From: Sabellastarte sp. h YS-2021
Lineage: Eukaryota; Annelida; Polychaeta; Sabellida; Sabellidae
Direction of reading: 5' to 3'
Assembly (NCBI GenBank): GCA_964017235.1
Contig: OZ024936.1
Location: forward strand, 34,184,040 to 34,248,039
DNA length: 64,000 bases
Shown: positions 32,691 through 45,275 of the stretch, piece by piece
How the letters are laid out: every line of letters begins with the position of its first letter
Position numbering within the stretch: the first letter of the stretch is position 1
Program-made: the position numbers and the translations under genes
The notes under the pieces: generated by a model
Databases searched by the model: none
Told to the model about the DNA's origin: nothing
The model's input: only the letters and a program-made list of their open reading frames with translations

Positions 32691-33825
32691 AACATGATTG
32701 GATGTCCAATTAAATAGTTTCTCATTATTTTTGTCTAGGTCATAGAAAAACACAAAATTGTATAAAACTCGTGGACTATCTTACAGTGAAATAAAAATTT
32801 ATAAAATATTTTTTAAAAAGAAATAATTTATGAATTATCACCAAAATATCCAATTTAGTATCCACAGATATCGGACAACTGATTAATATAAATGAGTGTA
32901 TTGATGACATAATTCTCTGCCAATACTCTGGCATAATTAAAATGCATGACATAAAATTATGGTTATGTGTAAATTTTTAAGTATTATCCACTTTAACTGT
33001 GTCACATATTTTAATTGATTTTCATTAGCAATTTGATAATTATGGGTATGAAACATTCTTTTAAGTTCAGTCACTTTTGAAAAAATAAGATGATGCCATT
33101 TGTTACCCAAATTACAAAAATTATGATATTAAAATTATTTAACAAAACTGAAAATACTTCTAAATAAACTTATATGACAGATCCAATACAAAGTAGTGCA
33201 ATTTACTGAATCACAATGTTATTTAAAAGTGTCCTGAATTTGGCTTTATGATTAGGATTATCACCCAAGACACCAATAAGAAAAAGCAGATGACATCTGT
33301 TGTGTACATGTTAAAACTAATTCATTATTTACCCATTAATAAGAAAAAAAACTTAATAGCAATGCTATTTCGAATATCTTTGTTAAAATAAATTTGTTCA
33401 CCCATTCAATAGAATCCTAAATAGCAATGGCATTTCACCAGTATTTCAAATCTAATTTTACTTTAACTTTTTGGTTATTGCAAGGATATTGGTATTAAAG
33501 ATGTTAAGGCTAAGTACAAATATGGTGAAGATGTGGTATATTTAATTGTGAAGCGATTTAAATTGTATAAAATTTTTTTTTGATTGACAATGAATTCTAC
33601 GCATCAATTTAAAACATTGCTAATTTATTTTGATTAAATGTGACCAACAGCCTTGAAGGTCTAAACGTTGCTAATTTATTTTGATTAAATGTGACCAACA
33701 AACTTGAAAGGTCTAAAACATGCCCATACATAATCACCATTTGATGCATAATATTTTGATAAAAAATAAGACCTACATGAACCTTGAAAGGTATAATATG
33801 CACATCCTTAATCCCACTTGTATGC
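32691..33825. other. AT-rich stretch with a 55-bp tandem duplication
   Basis: No gene was recognised. At about 33612-33721 a 55-bp segment (TTGCTAATTTATTTTGATTA, then AATGTGACCAACA, then CTTGAAAGGTCTAAA) is present twice in tandem. The remainder shows only AT-rich low-complexity sequence. Confidence 0.5.
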
Positions 33826-36800
33826 AAAAACTGGTGTTGTTCACTCTCAAGACCAGGATTCTGATGTTGATCAATACACTAAATCTACCTCCCCTATGCA
33901 GCCCATGGCAGAAGAGGGTCAGGTATCTGACTGGGAGTCTACCAAACCTGAGCAGGATCTGAACCAAGAAGTCAGAGAGGAGCAGACTTACAGGGAAACT
34001 ATGAGAGGGATCAGATCTTTCATGAGAGTGGAAACAGGTGCCTTTTCTTCCTCACCAGGAATATATAAATATGACCGGGGATTAAGTGACTGTAAATGTG
34101 ACTTGCAAGAAACAGACGTTTGTGGACGATTTACAGGTAAACTTACCTGTTGTAAATCATGTTCTTATTGCAGGAGGGCAGCCACAAAAGAAAGGCTTAA
34201 GTCCAGATATTGCTGAACATCAGTCAATAAAATATGTCAAAAAGCTTCCTGTGTAGATCACAAGAGTTTAGTACAAAATGTCACACATGTCCCAGTTGTT
34301 GTTCCAGATCGACCTGTAGGGGCCAGATTGCAACAATTTTGGGACATATGGGCAGCCCTGGGTGCCAGTCCAAATATAACAGTCGTCCGAGAAGGCCACA
34401 CTCTCCCCTTCTGGATCCAGTCAAATTGGGTTTTACAGCAGACTGTTCCTGGTTCCCAAACCCCACAACTGGTGGAAACCTGTACTGGATCTCAGTACCC
34501 TGAACCAATTTCTAAAGACAGAGAAATTCAAAATGGAAACACCAGAGACCAGACAGGGGAGTGTGTCACATCCAAAGATTTCAGGGACAACTACTTCCAC
34601 ATCCCAATTCAAATCCAGTCTAGAAAGTACCTGCATTTTCACATCAAGGGTCAGTCCTACAGCATTAGCATGAGATTTCTAGGAGCATGAGATTTCTAGG
34701 AGCACTCCAGGGACCATTTTGAGCGCCTTTCAGCTTTCCTCTAGGAAGTCTGACTTCAGATATTGCCATAAGAAGGAATCAGAAGAAAGTCCGAAGAAGT
34801 CGGCCCAAATCTCAATTTACCTCGAAATAGGTCCAGTCTGGCAAGCAGTACAAATGACAATTATTGTATCAGTCCAACCAATCAGATTCTAAATCTTATT
34901 TTGGATGATTACCATCAAGAGTCTCAAGTGCATGTGTCCTGTCTCAATATTGTGACTCCTGTACATTTTGTCAATTTAGAAGGGGTACCGCAAAAGAAAG
35001 GTGTAAGACCCGAGATTTGCAAAACCAAAATAAAGCATTTCAAAGGCATGTCTTTTGTCAATCATTGCCTTTCTGCCCCTCCTGTTATCAATGTCCCCAG
35101 TGCTGCAAAAGGAAATGTGGGAGGCCGGCTTCAAAAATTTGGGCAAGTTTGACAGTCCCTGGGTTCAAATCCCAGGGTGGTCTCTTCTTGCAAGAATGAT
35201 ATCACCTACCTTTCAAGATAAGACAACCTCTGACAAGGTCACCTCTCATCATCAGCGGATACGCAAATCCCCTCAAGAACCTATAATTAAAGGAGGCTTT
35301 GCATTCCCTGATACAAAAACAGGCAGTAGAAAAGGTCGTGCTTCAGTCTTCCCTGGCCTTCTACAACAGGTTGTTCCTGGTTCCGAACAACAACCAAACA
35401 ACAAGTGGAAGCTCATCCTGGATCTGAGCAATCTGAACCTGTACCTGCTAACAGCTACCTTCAAGATGGAAACCCCAAAAATGATAAAACTCTCTTCAGC
35501 AAGGAGAGAGGGTCACCTCCTTGGACTAAGGCGAGACTCACTTCCACATCCCAATAAGAGCAAGGTCCCGGAAATATCTGAGGTTTCATCTGAATGGTCA
35601 CAGCCCTTCCCTTTTTATGAGGTTTCATCTGAATGGTCACGGCCTTTCCCTTTGGCCTAGCAACAGTCCCTCTGGAGATTACGAAGGTTGTAGATGAAGT
35701 TAAGCTCATGCCTCAAGCCAGGGGTTTTATACCTCCTTCTCAGGAAATTTGCCAAGTACATATCCAGACCCTTTTGGCCCTGTGTCAAGGTTTGGGCTGG
35801 GTAGTGAATGTGGAAAGTTTGGAACTGATTCCCAAGCAAGTGTTCAACTTTATAGGCACCTAAAGAATCATTGGCATGTCTCACAATCCTTGGATAAGGT
35901 CATTCCTCTACCCAAGTCTCTCCAACCTAAGTTGTTGTGGTTTCTAGACATATCAGACACATCAAACGAAGGTTGGGGCACACATTTAGGAGACTGCACT
36001 GCAAACAGTCTCTGATCAATAACCAGAAAGCAACTTGCACATAAATTTTCTAGAACTCAAAGCAGTCCTACTCGCTCTCAAAAAGTTTGAGTGCTTGTGC
36101 TGGGGCCAGACCATTTCAAGTAGCAACAGACAAAGCAAAAATGGTGTTGTACATGAACAAAGATGGGTATAAGAGGTCAGACTCTCTTTATGCCCTCCTT
36201 TAAAAACTGCTCTCCTGGTGCAACCTCAGGTATATAGTACTGAAGGCAAGGCATAGTGGCATGTTGAGCCTTAATGCCTTTCCCCAGTAGCCATGCTGGA
36301 CCAGGTGGTCACCAAGGCATTGGATCACAGGTGTCGCAGAATGACTCTGATTGCTTCGGGATGGCCTCACATCCCCTGGTTCTGGGATGTAGTTGGCCTA
36401 TCAGTGCAGGTCCCACTAGGTTGGACAACCTTCTGGCTCAACTGTTCAGCAGGTGTCCACAAAGGAATCTGCAGAACCTAAATCTCCATGCATGGGACCA
36501 CAGCCATCTGGAAACTGGGGTTCTCTGAAGATGTGGCAACCACAATTGAAGCTCCTTAGAGACGCTAAACCAGTAACATTTATGAGTCAAAGTGTCCATT
36601 TATGTCAAATGGTGCGAATCTAGGGAGGCAGATTTCAGGACACCCTCTATAAAACAGATCTCAAATTTTTTCCTGCATCTTTTTCAGGAGAAAAATCTCC
36701 TACCAAGCACTAAAGATGGCTATAGAAGAGCTATAGCAGACAAAATTGGTAATGATAGCCTCAACATTAGTAAGTATGAAAATTTGATAAGGTTTCTGGA

Positions 36801-37640
36801 CAGTTTTTATTGGGACAGAACTAAAAGATGCAGAGGTATCCCCAGTTGGAATCTTTCTCTGGTCCATCAATTGAACAAACCCATTTTTGAACCTCTGAGG
36901 GAAGCTTCTCTTAAGTATCTGACATTCAAAATGGTCTTCCTCCTCACATTGGGTTCTGAAAAGCGAAGGAGTGAAATTCAGGTTTGGCTTCACAGAAACA
37001 TTAGATATCAAGAGAGATTAGTCTAATGTCTCCTTTTATCCCTCACCCAGTTGATAAGTGATAATTCCAGCATTGGCGCCTATGCACAATATGTCCTTGA
37101 AGGAAGATGGAATGCTATGTCCAGTCAGAGCATTGTGTTATTACTTGGACAAGATTAACTAACTCCGGGAGGGCAAGGAATTGGTCTTTGTCTCATTCAA
37201 GAATAACTCTGCCAAGCATATTGTTCTGGCTACTATCTCTTCCTGGATCAAACAGACCGTGCTTTTGTGCCATCAACTTTCAGATGCAGAGGCTCTGCAG
37301 TTGCACTAGGTCAGGGTTCATGATATCAGAGCCTTTACGGCTTCTAAGGAGTCTCCTTGGAGCAAGACCTTTCAGCCTGTCACTGGAAGTCATATATTGT
37401 CACTCTTTACTCAGTTTTATTTGAAGGATGTAGCATGGGTTGTTTCAGAGCTTTATCATCTTGATCCACTTGTAGTGGCCCAACAGATCCATCAGTAACT
37501 GCTTTTTACTGTCTGGTTTTTATTGTACATAAAGAAGGAATTCCTTTTTTTTCCTTGTCCATGGATACTACCAGGAAAGAAGTGGTGGACGAAGGTACAA
37601 GGATCAACTGTCCCTGCATACTACCATGAACAAAAGTGGT
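33826..37640 (+). pseudogene. DIRS-b: heavily decayed DIRS-type retrotransposon remnants
   Basis: The DIRS gene order is present but shredded by stops and indels. A gag piece occurs with YRETMRGIRSFM (about 33990-34025). RT start regions occur twice (about 34175-34690 and again 34985-35560, WKLILDLSNLN and TATFKMETPK). An RNase H trace follows (SNEGWGTHLGDCTA, about 35955-36010). A methylase-like trace (RMTLIASGWPHIPWFWD) lies at about 36335-36390. A recombinase segment lies at 36592-37026 (VKWCESREADFRTPSIKQIS, then GSEKRRSEIQVW with the box I arginine) and continues in other frames to about 37400. The two RT starts mean either an internal duplication or two remnants side by side. It cannot encode anything functional. 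Confidence 0.7.
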
Positions 37641-38280
37641 GAACGAGGGTGCATCTTCTCATTGAGGCTTTTTAGTTATTGTGTTGTCCATGCCAAATTA
37701 ATTTTTTTATAAGTTAATATCTTACCTAGTGGACAAAGGGATTCCCATCCTACCTCTCCTGCAATATACAGCTCAACACAGGACATGCTAAGGGTAGGAA
37801 ACAAAAAGAGGAAGTATATTGCACCATCTAGTGAGTGCTGGGGGCAACACGGTAACCTAGCGAGTGAACAGGACATGACCAAAACCAGCAAGAGTCCAGC
37901 TAAGGACAATTTTTTCTAATGTTTGGCTAGACCGGCTGTGCACCGAACAAATGCATTTGTCCACAAGGTAAGGTTTTAACTTATAAAACTTTAATTTACT
38001 TATTAAATTGCCCCTTTAACCTGTGTATGAGGCCCATAAACACCCTACCGAGATTATATCTGACCACACTGAACTTTAGTAGATATAACCTGTATATGTG
38101 GTATTTGTGGTAAATTTGAGCCCTGTAGTTTTAATTTTAAAGGTCACCTTAAGGTTTCTAAAAATGGCTGCAGAGACATATACATAATCATGATTGTGCA
38201 GCCAGTTGCCACTAAAAATCATGAATGGAACATGGGTATTATGTATTTTAGCCTTACTCCAATCAACATACCTCAGTAGA
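37641..38280. other. Unassigned, possibly DIRS-b right flank
   Basis: No coding or clear terminal repeat. The block at 37725-37800 (CCCATCCTACCTCTCCTGC, then ACATGCTAAGGGTAGGAA) carries an inverted CCTACC/GGTAGG pair and might be part of the DIRS-b end, but no matching left copy was found. Confidence 0.35.
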
Positions 38281-39060
38281 GGTTACAAGGGCTTTACTAT
38301 CGACCTTGATGGAGGGGTCAAATTTCAAATCTGACCACATGAGAAGATCTGTAGACCATGGTTTGCTATAATTAAGTTATTTGTACATCCCAAACCTCTA
38401 CGAGCAATAACAAGTGAGATATAGGCCTTTTAAAGTTTTCCTTTTCATCATTTGACCTTGAAACAGGTATCAGGGTTCAAAACTGACCACATGAGAAGAT
38501 CCGTAGCCCATGCTTTTCTATAAGTTGTATTAACATCCCAAACCTCTACAAGCAATTATAAGTGAGATAAAGGCCCTTTAAGGTCCCTTACTATCACAAC
38601 TTTTCAAGTTGTGAGTCATTTATTCAAAGTAGGTAAAATTGCTATTACTCGCTAATGTTTAGGCCTAAGTCCACAGAACCAACAAAAGTTTCAAGGGTGT
38701 GAAAATTCATCAGAACATTTAATTGACAAAAAATCTAGGAATATACTAACTGCAATAGTTTTGGAGTTACAATGGATTTACTCAACAGTAAGAATTGAAT
38801 AGCTATTACTCGGCTATACAATGTGCAACAGGTCTGAAACTTTATTATGTGATAGCTTATCAAAAACCAAATGAATAACATATGTGAAAAGATATGCTTA
38901 ACTTTAATATTTTTGAAGATATTCGATATTTACTTATGTCATTATTTTGCTACAAATAAGAAAATAGCTATTACTCACTTATGGCATGCAATGGAACCCC
39001 AAACTATATGCCATCTGATTGTGGTTATGTGTAGGTGTGCAGAAGTGTGTTATTATATAA
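38281..39060 (-). repeat. Degenerate reversed copies of the 147-bp and 155-bp arrays
   Basis: On the minus strand, 38281-38590 matches two worn 147-bp units (CCTCTACAAGCAATTATAAG and CATCCCAAACCTCTAC on the given strand). The region 38600-39000 matches worn 155-bp units (GATTTACTCAACAGTAAG, CAGGTCTGAAACTTTATTAT). Both families sit side by side in the order expected of an inverted element C-like or D-like copy. No ends are recognisable. Confidence 0.6.
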
Positions 39061-39321
39061 ATAAAACAAATTTTTGAACAAGAAACATTTCGAAAATAAC
39101 AGTTAGTTGTTTGTATTATATCATGACCCTACAGTAACACAGAAAAGCAGCATAATTGTAGTTCATGCAAGTGTTTATATCATTTGACAGCCGAATTGTG
39201 GCTCCTGGGTGTAAATCTGCCTAAGTATGTGAACTTGCCTGAAACAGCATGCTAGGATTTATCCCAATCCATAACAGTATGCGAGTGGTTGGACAATAAA
39301 TAACTGTGAGTTAAGAATAAA

Positions 39322-42300
39322 AATGATACATATTATTGATCCTGATATTATATGTTTAACTGAAACACATTTAAATGGCGGGGACTCAATAAATATGAAA
39401 AGTTACATTTGGTTTGGTAACAATCAAAAGCACATGAACAAACCTGCTCCAAAACCATCAGGTGGAGTTGGAATATTTGTTAAAGACAAACTTATCTTGT
39501 TTTAGTATAAATATGATAGATAGACAGACTGATGCTTCAAAATGTTTTATGCATGTATTAACAACTTTGTATTTGTGTTCTTATGCAAACTTGATGATAT
39601 TATGTGGGGATTTTAATTCAAGAATTGGCAAGGAAAAAGATTTTGTAAATGACATAGATATAATGTCAGAAAGAAAATTCATAGACACAAGCATAAATTC
39701 ACATGGAAAATTGTTTTTAGAGTTCTTGAAAGACAGTAAACTATGCCTAGTTAATGGCCGAGTTAATGTAAATGCAGACAATTAGAGTAAGAAATCTAAA
39801 ATTCGCCAGGAATTTAAAATTCGCCACCTCTAAAACCTTAGTTAATTTTATGAAGAAAATGATGTTTTTTGTCTAAAAATTGGTATTTTTCAGTTCAAAA
39901 GGCCATAATTTACTATACATTCAACAAATCTCACCACAATTCATTTATTTTATTAGTATTTTCACATGTGGCGAATTTCAGATATGTGGCGAATTTTAGA
40001 TTTCTTACTCTACACATTTTTATCAACTGGGGCAGATCAGTTGTAGATTATTTTCTGTGTACCCCATGAATGTTTGTTACAGATTTTCATATGTTACCAT
40101 TGAATGACATAGTTGATGAACACAATTTGTACATGTTAACTTCAGATCTTTGTAGAATTCCAGATCACTCTATTCTTTGTGGTAAATTTAAATTGTCATA
40201 TACTGAAAATATCACTTTACCTCCAAAAGTATCTAATGAGATGTCACATACCGAAAGTGATCTTAAATTTTTTAACCAGTTGCACAAGAGATATAAGGTA
40301 GAACCTATTTCAGAAAACTTTATGAGTTCAGATATTTGGAAAATAAACATTAGATAATCTGATTGAATGCATTGAGCAAAGGTCATCTTCTCACGAAAAT
40401 GTTGATAGGATATATAAAGAACTCACTGCAAAGATTTTTGCAGAAATGGATAAATATTTAGATGTCAAAAGTGTAAAATCTGAAACCCTTAAAATGTATA
40501 AATTTAGTAAACCGTACTGGAATAGTGAACTAACTGCACTCTGGAAAGATATGTGTAGGTTAGAGAAACACTACTTAAAAATGTCATTCTAGGCAAGAAA
40601 AGCAAAGAGCAAGGGCAGACTATAAAATAGCTAGAAATAACTTTGATAAACATCTCAGAAAATGTCAGCGTAATCACAAGAAGAATTTAATTAATGAAAT
40701 AGAAAATATCAATACTGCTAATCCTAAGCAATTTTGGAACCATATTAAAAGTTTAGGCCCCATGGAAAACAGGAAATACCTACAACAGCGACGGTCAATG
40801 GTAATCATACATCTGAAATAGATACAGTTATGAAGAAATGGAAGGATGATTTTGAAAACCTTTACAACAAACAAAATAATGATGACTATGATCATTATTT
40901 CTATGAGAATGTCTTAAAACAAAAACATATATTAGAACAATCACCATACTTTGATTTTAATATATCTGAAGACCCACTTAATAAACCTGTCATGTATGAT
41001 GAGGTTGAAAAAGTAATAAAGAAACTTCAAAAGAAAAAATCTGTTGGTTGGGTTAATATACCTAACGATATAATAAAAAACAAATCCCTTACAATGTTGT
41101 TGCTAAAATTCTTTCAAAAATGTTTTGACAGCGGCCTTGTCCCACCAATATGGCTTAAAGCAGTTATTACACCCATTCCAAAACCTGGCATGAAAGCCCC
41201 TTACACACCTTTAAACTGTAATTTAACTGTAGTTTAATCTCTTGTTTATCAAAAGTTTACTATTCAATACCAAACAAATGCATTTCAGCTTACTGTGATA
41301 AGTCTTATATAATTGTTGAGGAGGCTTTGGGCCAGGTTGTTCCTGTGAGGAGCATATTTTCACCTTAACAACTATCATAAGAAACCAATTTTCCACATCT
41401 AAACCATTATTTACATCATTTATTGATTTGAAAAAAGCATTCGATTGGGTGGATAGGGATTTGTTAATGTACAGGCTTCTTACTTATGGGATAAATGGAA
41501 AAATTTATAATGCCATTAAGTCCTTATATCAACATACTATGTCATCTGTCCACTTGAATGAATATATGTCAGAATGGTTTCCAGGAACATCAAGTGTAAA
41601 ACAGGGTGATAACCTGTCACCAATTATTTTCTGTTTGTACATAAATGACTTAGCTCTGATACTCAAAGAAAATAATATTGGGGTAAATATAGATGGTCAT
41701 ACAACATGCATATTGCTATATGCAGATGATATTGTTTCACTAGCAGAAAATGAAAAAAGATCTGCAAACCCTTCTAGATTTTACACAAGGCTGGTGCTAT
41801 AAATGGAAACTGAATATAAATGTTGAAAAATCTAAGATTATGCATTTTAGGCACAATAAGAAAACAGTCAAACATTAACTTTAGTTTTGTGGATATGCCC
41901 CTTCAATACTGTGAATCCTATAAGTACTTAGGAATATATTTAGATCCCCACTTGAAATTTAACTGTTGTATCAAGACACTGGCTGACTCAAGGGGGCGAG
42001 CACTGGGTTCATTGCTGTCAAAATTCAAACACCTTAAAGATATAAGATATAAAACATACACAAAACATACTTCCCAAATTTCTACAATTCTTGATTACTG
42101 TTCTTCAGTATGGGCCCATACTAAAGCACCAGAATGTGATCTTGTTCAAAATAGGGCTATGTGATATTTTCTGGGAGTGCACGGGTTCACCCCTGTTCCT
42201 GCTCTGAATGGGGAGATGGGTTGGTTACCTTGTAAGTTTAGAAAATATTTATGTGCAATCAGATTTTGGAATGGACTTCAAAATATGGATAACTGCTGGT

Positions 42301-42788
42301 TAACTAAAGTAGTGTTCCTGTGGGATCTTAAAAATCAACTATCAAACTGGTCAGAAAGTGTTCAAAATATTTTCAGTTATTTGGATATGACAGAAGACTT
42401 TATGCATCAGAATATAATTAATGTCAAAATAGTAAAATCAAAATTGCTCAATGTAGCAGAAAGAGAGCGGGAAGCAGATGTGAAATCAAAGCCAAAACTT
42501 AGATATTATGACATATTTAAAACTGATCTACAGCCAGCCAATTATCGTCAAAGTTTTATGCCTACATTTAAAAGATCACTCTTTGCACAATTTAGGACTG
42601 GTGTATTGCCCTTGCGCATAGAAACTGGTTGTTACCACTGAACCAAGGATCCTAAACCAAAAACTTACAGAAAACTCAATGTAGAAGAACGAACATGTCT
42701 GGTTTGCAATATGAATTCAGTAGAAGATGAAATTCACTTTTTATGTCATTGTCCCATGTATGAAGAACAAAGAAAGTTATTGTTTACA
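39322..42788 (+). pseudogene. LINE with endonuclease and reverse transcriptase, decayed
   Basis: Pieces of one non-LTR element follow in order. An APE-type endonuclease comes first (IICLTETHLNGG, PSGGVGIFVKD, then LILCGDFN-type MILCGDFNSRIG), split by a MITE at 39785-40010 and resuming at VVDYFLCTP. A linker and the RT follow: KKLQKKKSVGWVNIPNDII, AVITPIPKPGMKAPY, FIDLKKAFDWVDRDLLMYRL, SVKQGDNLSPIIFCLYINDL and the catalytic LLYADDIVSLAENE. The thumb comes next (YKYLGIYLDPHLKFN), then an end with a C-C-H-C pattern (CLVCNMNSVEDEIHFLCHC, 42693-42751). Several frameshifts and stops break it. The clade is uncertain; the endonuclease-RT layout excludes site-specific R2-type LINEs. Confidence 0.75.
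39785..40010. mobile_element. MITE inside the LINE endonuclease
   Basis: The ends GAGTAAGAAATCTAAAATTC and its exact complement form perfect TIRs of about 23 bp, and inner AATTCGCCAC/GTGGCGAATT words extend the symmetry. TA flanks both sides (39783-39784 and 40011-40012). Removing the MITE and one TA restores the endonuclease reading (NADN followed by YTFLSTG), so the insertion and its TA duplication are directly visible. Confidence 0.85.
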
Positions 42789-43050
42789 TACACTGAGGCC
42801 CAGTTTTAGCTAATCCCAAATTATGAAGGAATAACAGGACTTTTGATATACACTGAGGCCCTGTTTCAACTAATCCCAATTTATGACAACAAAGAATAAC
42901 TAAGCTTTTGATGTACACTTTGGCCAACTTCGACTAATCCCAATCTATGAGATCAAAAGAACAAATAGACTTTTGATGTACACTAGGACCTAGCTTCAAC
43001 TAATCCCATCAATCAAATCAAAAGGATAACTACACTTGTAGTGTGTAAAA
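42789..43050 (+). repeat. Four tandem units of 60-66 bp at the LINE 3' end
   Basis: Units start at about 42790, 42850, 42916 and 42981 with CACTGAGGCCCTGTTTCAAC and variants, followed by TAATCCCAATTTATGA and CTTTTGATGTACA. The first begins inside the last LINE codons, so the array seems to have grown from the LINE 3' end. Confidence 0.65.
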
Positions 43051-43289
43051 TGAGACACTTCATCCACAAATCTTAATTGGCGAATTCAAAGGAATAACTG
43101 AAAATCACTGAAATCTCCAAGTAAATCATGTTCCCTTGACCCTTGGCCCACTTTTCCTGTTCTTTATTATTATCTGGATATTCTCATCACTCCCATCACT
43201 TGAATAATTAATTAATGCTTCCCTTGAACAAGGGAAGTGTCCTAACTTCTTCAAGCAGGCCCATGTTTTTTTCATAAACAATATTTTAT

Positions 43290-44889
43290 TGAAGCAATGA
43301 GGCAAAATCAAGAAAGATTATAATTATATCTTCTCGCAGGAAGAAATATTTACAAAAGAATATGAACAGATGATTATGACAACGATGATGAAGGTGTGGA
43401 CATGTAGCTAACATAAACTATGAAACTCGCCCTGATTCCTTTAAGAATTCTTGAACTGCTTTGAAAGCTACCTTGTTTTGTTCAAATGTCAAGTTATAAT
43501 CTCCATATAAAAGAAAATCAGTGGTTATTGATGGTAAATCTTGTAACTTGCTGAGCATTGACTGCCTACGTTGAGCATATAGTCTGCATTCTAAAAGAAA
43601 GTGAGAATTGGTTTCTACTGAAAGGACACAGTCACAAGTTGAATTTTCTATAACATGTAAATTGTGTGCAAGATGTTCTTTAAGAGGACTACAGTTCATT
43701 CGCATTTTTGAGTGTATCACGTTCCAATATCTATCACCCATACAAAACAACTTTTTTCTCAACTTTAACTGCTTAGCAGCACCAGATATATTTCTTTTTA
43801 CCAACAATGTCTTAAATGAGGATAATGTATTCACATGTTTAAAAGAATCATCTAGTGCATTCCATAATTTTATTCCAAAAGGAAAGAATGAATTTTAATT
43901 GATGCCATTTTATTCTAAATGTTGGTGCTTGTATGTCGGACTGATTTCGCAATTGATATTTCATTGTATTTCCGACCAGTGGAGGAATGAAAGACTTCAG
44001 ATAGTCTGGGGTATGGTTGTTTAAAATTTTATACACCATTATTAATGTATGTTGTTTCCGCCTTTCCTGTAAATTCTGCCACCCTAGTTCAATGTACAAA
44101 GATTGAATATTTGATCTACATGGGGCACCAGAAACAAGTCTCATGGCTGCACTTTGGATGGAATCTAATTTACACAAATCAGAGTGAGAGGCTCCCTGCC
44201 AAACAATATCCCCATATTCTAAAATTGGCCTAATAAAAGAAAAAAATACATCTTTTCAAGAGTTGTCCTTGTCAATTTGAATTTCAACTGTTTTAATATA
44301 TTTAGCCTCTTTTCAGCCTTTATAGATATATTGTGTATGTGTACATGCCAACTTAGGTTATTCTCAAGCCAAAGACCGATATGTTTGTGATTAGATACCT
44401 CAACTATTGGTGTATCATGAAGGAATCATCTAGGATGTGCCTCTTTGTTGTGTTTTAAACCAATGACCATTGATTCTGTTTTTGAAGGGTTAAAGGTGAC
44501 AAGCCAATCCAGAGATCATTTCTGTATATTTTTTTAAGTCTTCATTTAACTTTAATGCAGCTTGTTCCCTATTGTCAACTTCAATAAAAAGACAAGCATC
44601 GTCTGCAAAAAGTCTTAAATTACAGTGAGTAACAACATTAGCAATATCATTTATGAACACCAAGAATAGAAGTGGGCCTAATACTGACCCCTGAGGTACT
44701 CCAGCAGTTATATGATTCCAACTAGAAAATTGACCATTTATGATAACACACTGAACCCTGTCTTTTAAGTAATCCTCAAACCACCGAAGAAGAGAACCAC
44801 CAATGCCCCATTTTTTAAGTTTAAATATTGCCAAACCCTGTCAGAAGCTTTTGATATGTCTAGAAATGCGATTCATATTTCTTTATTTT
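43290..44889 (-). pseudogene. Jockey/CR1-like LINE on the minus strand, 3' part
   Basis: On the minus strand this continues the RT begun at 50047-50433. It shows AFLDISKASDRVW, KKWGIGGSLLRWFEDYL, TAGVPQGSVLGPLLFLVFIND and the catalytic LRLFADDACLF. The thumb and C-terminal part follow (HIGLWLENNLSWHVHI, CKLDSIQSAAMRLVSG, YWNVIHSKMRMNCSPLKEHL), with a C-C-H-C-like end (CDCVLSVETNSHFLLEC). It is broken by frameshifts near 43840 and 44230-44490, and by a TGA where the frame enters at about 44868. The 3' end is near 43290, where T-rich DNA suggests a tail. The two halves were separated by insertion of DIRS-c. Confidence 0.75.
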
Positions 44890-45049
44890 ATTACGCTACA
44901 ATAGCTTATCATGTGGGACTCAATGCTGTTCTCAGATGGCCACAAGGCATCATGGCCAACGTCTAAGAAAAATAGACATTTATTGTTGGCCGTAGCCTCT
45001 AGTTGTCGTCACGTGATAACTTCTGACCAATCGCCCTACTTTCTCGTTG
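44890..45049 (+). repeat. DIRS-c left inverted terminal repeat
   Basis: It starts ATTACGCTACAATAGC and continues to CTTTCTCGTTG. The reverse complement is present at 49854-50002 with only about three or four differences by eye. Open frames read through either copy are therefore mirror images and not genes. Confidence 0.85.
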
Positions 45050-45275
45050 GCCACGTTGAACTGGTAGCTGTTTGTAAATATACAGACATTTTCATTTATT
45101 TCTCAGCTTTTACGTATTGTTGGAGGTTCATTTTTGGTTATTTCTTTTATTATATATCATGGATTATTCTGTAAAATTTTTATTTTGACAGGATAAGTAT
45201 ATTTCTTGCTTTTGCGTGTTTTGAGTTTTCCTCGGTTCAGGCCCTTTATTTTCTTCGTCTTTTATTGCGCTTAAA

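Noticed and set aside
44911..45174. 87-codon + frame and its mirror at 49843-50082 (-)
   Set aside because: They are the two inverted terminal repeats of DIRS-c read in opposite directions.
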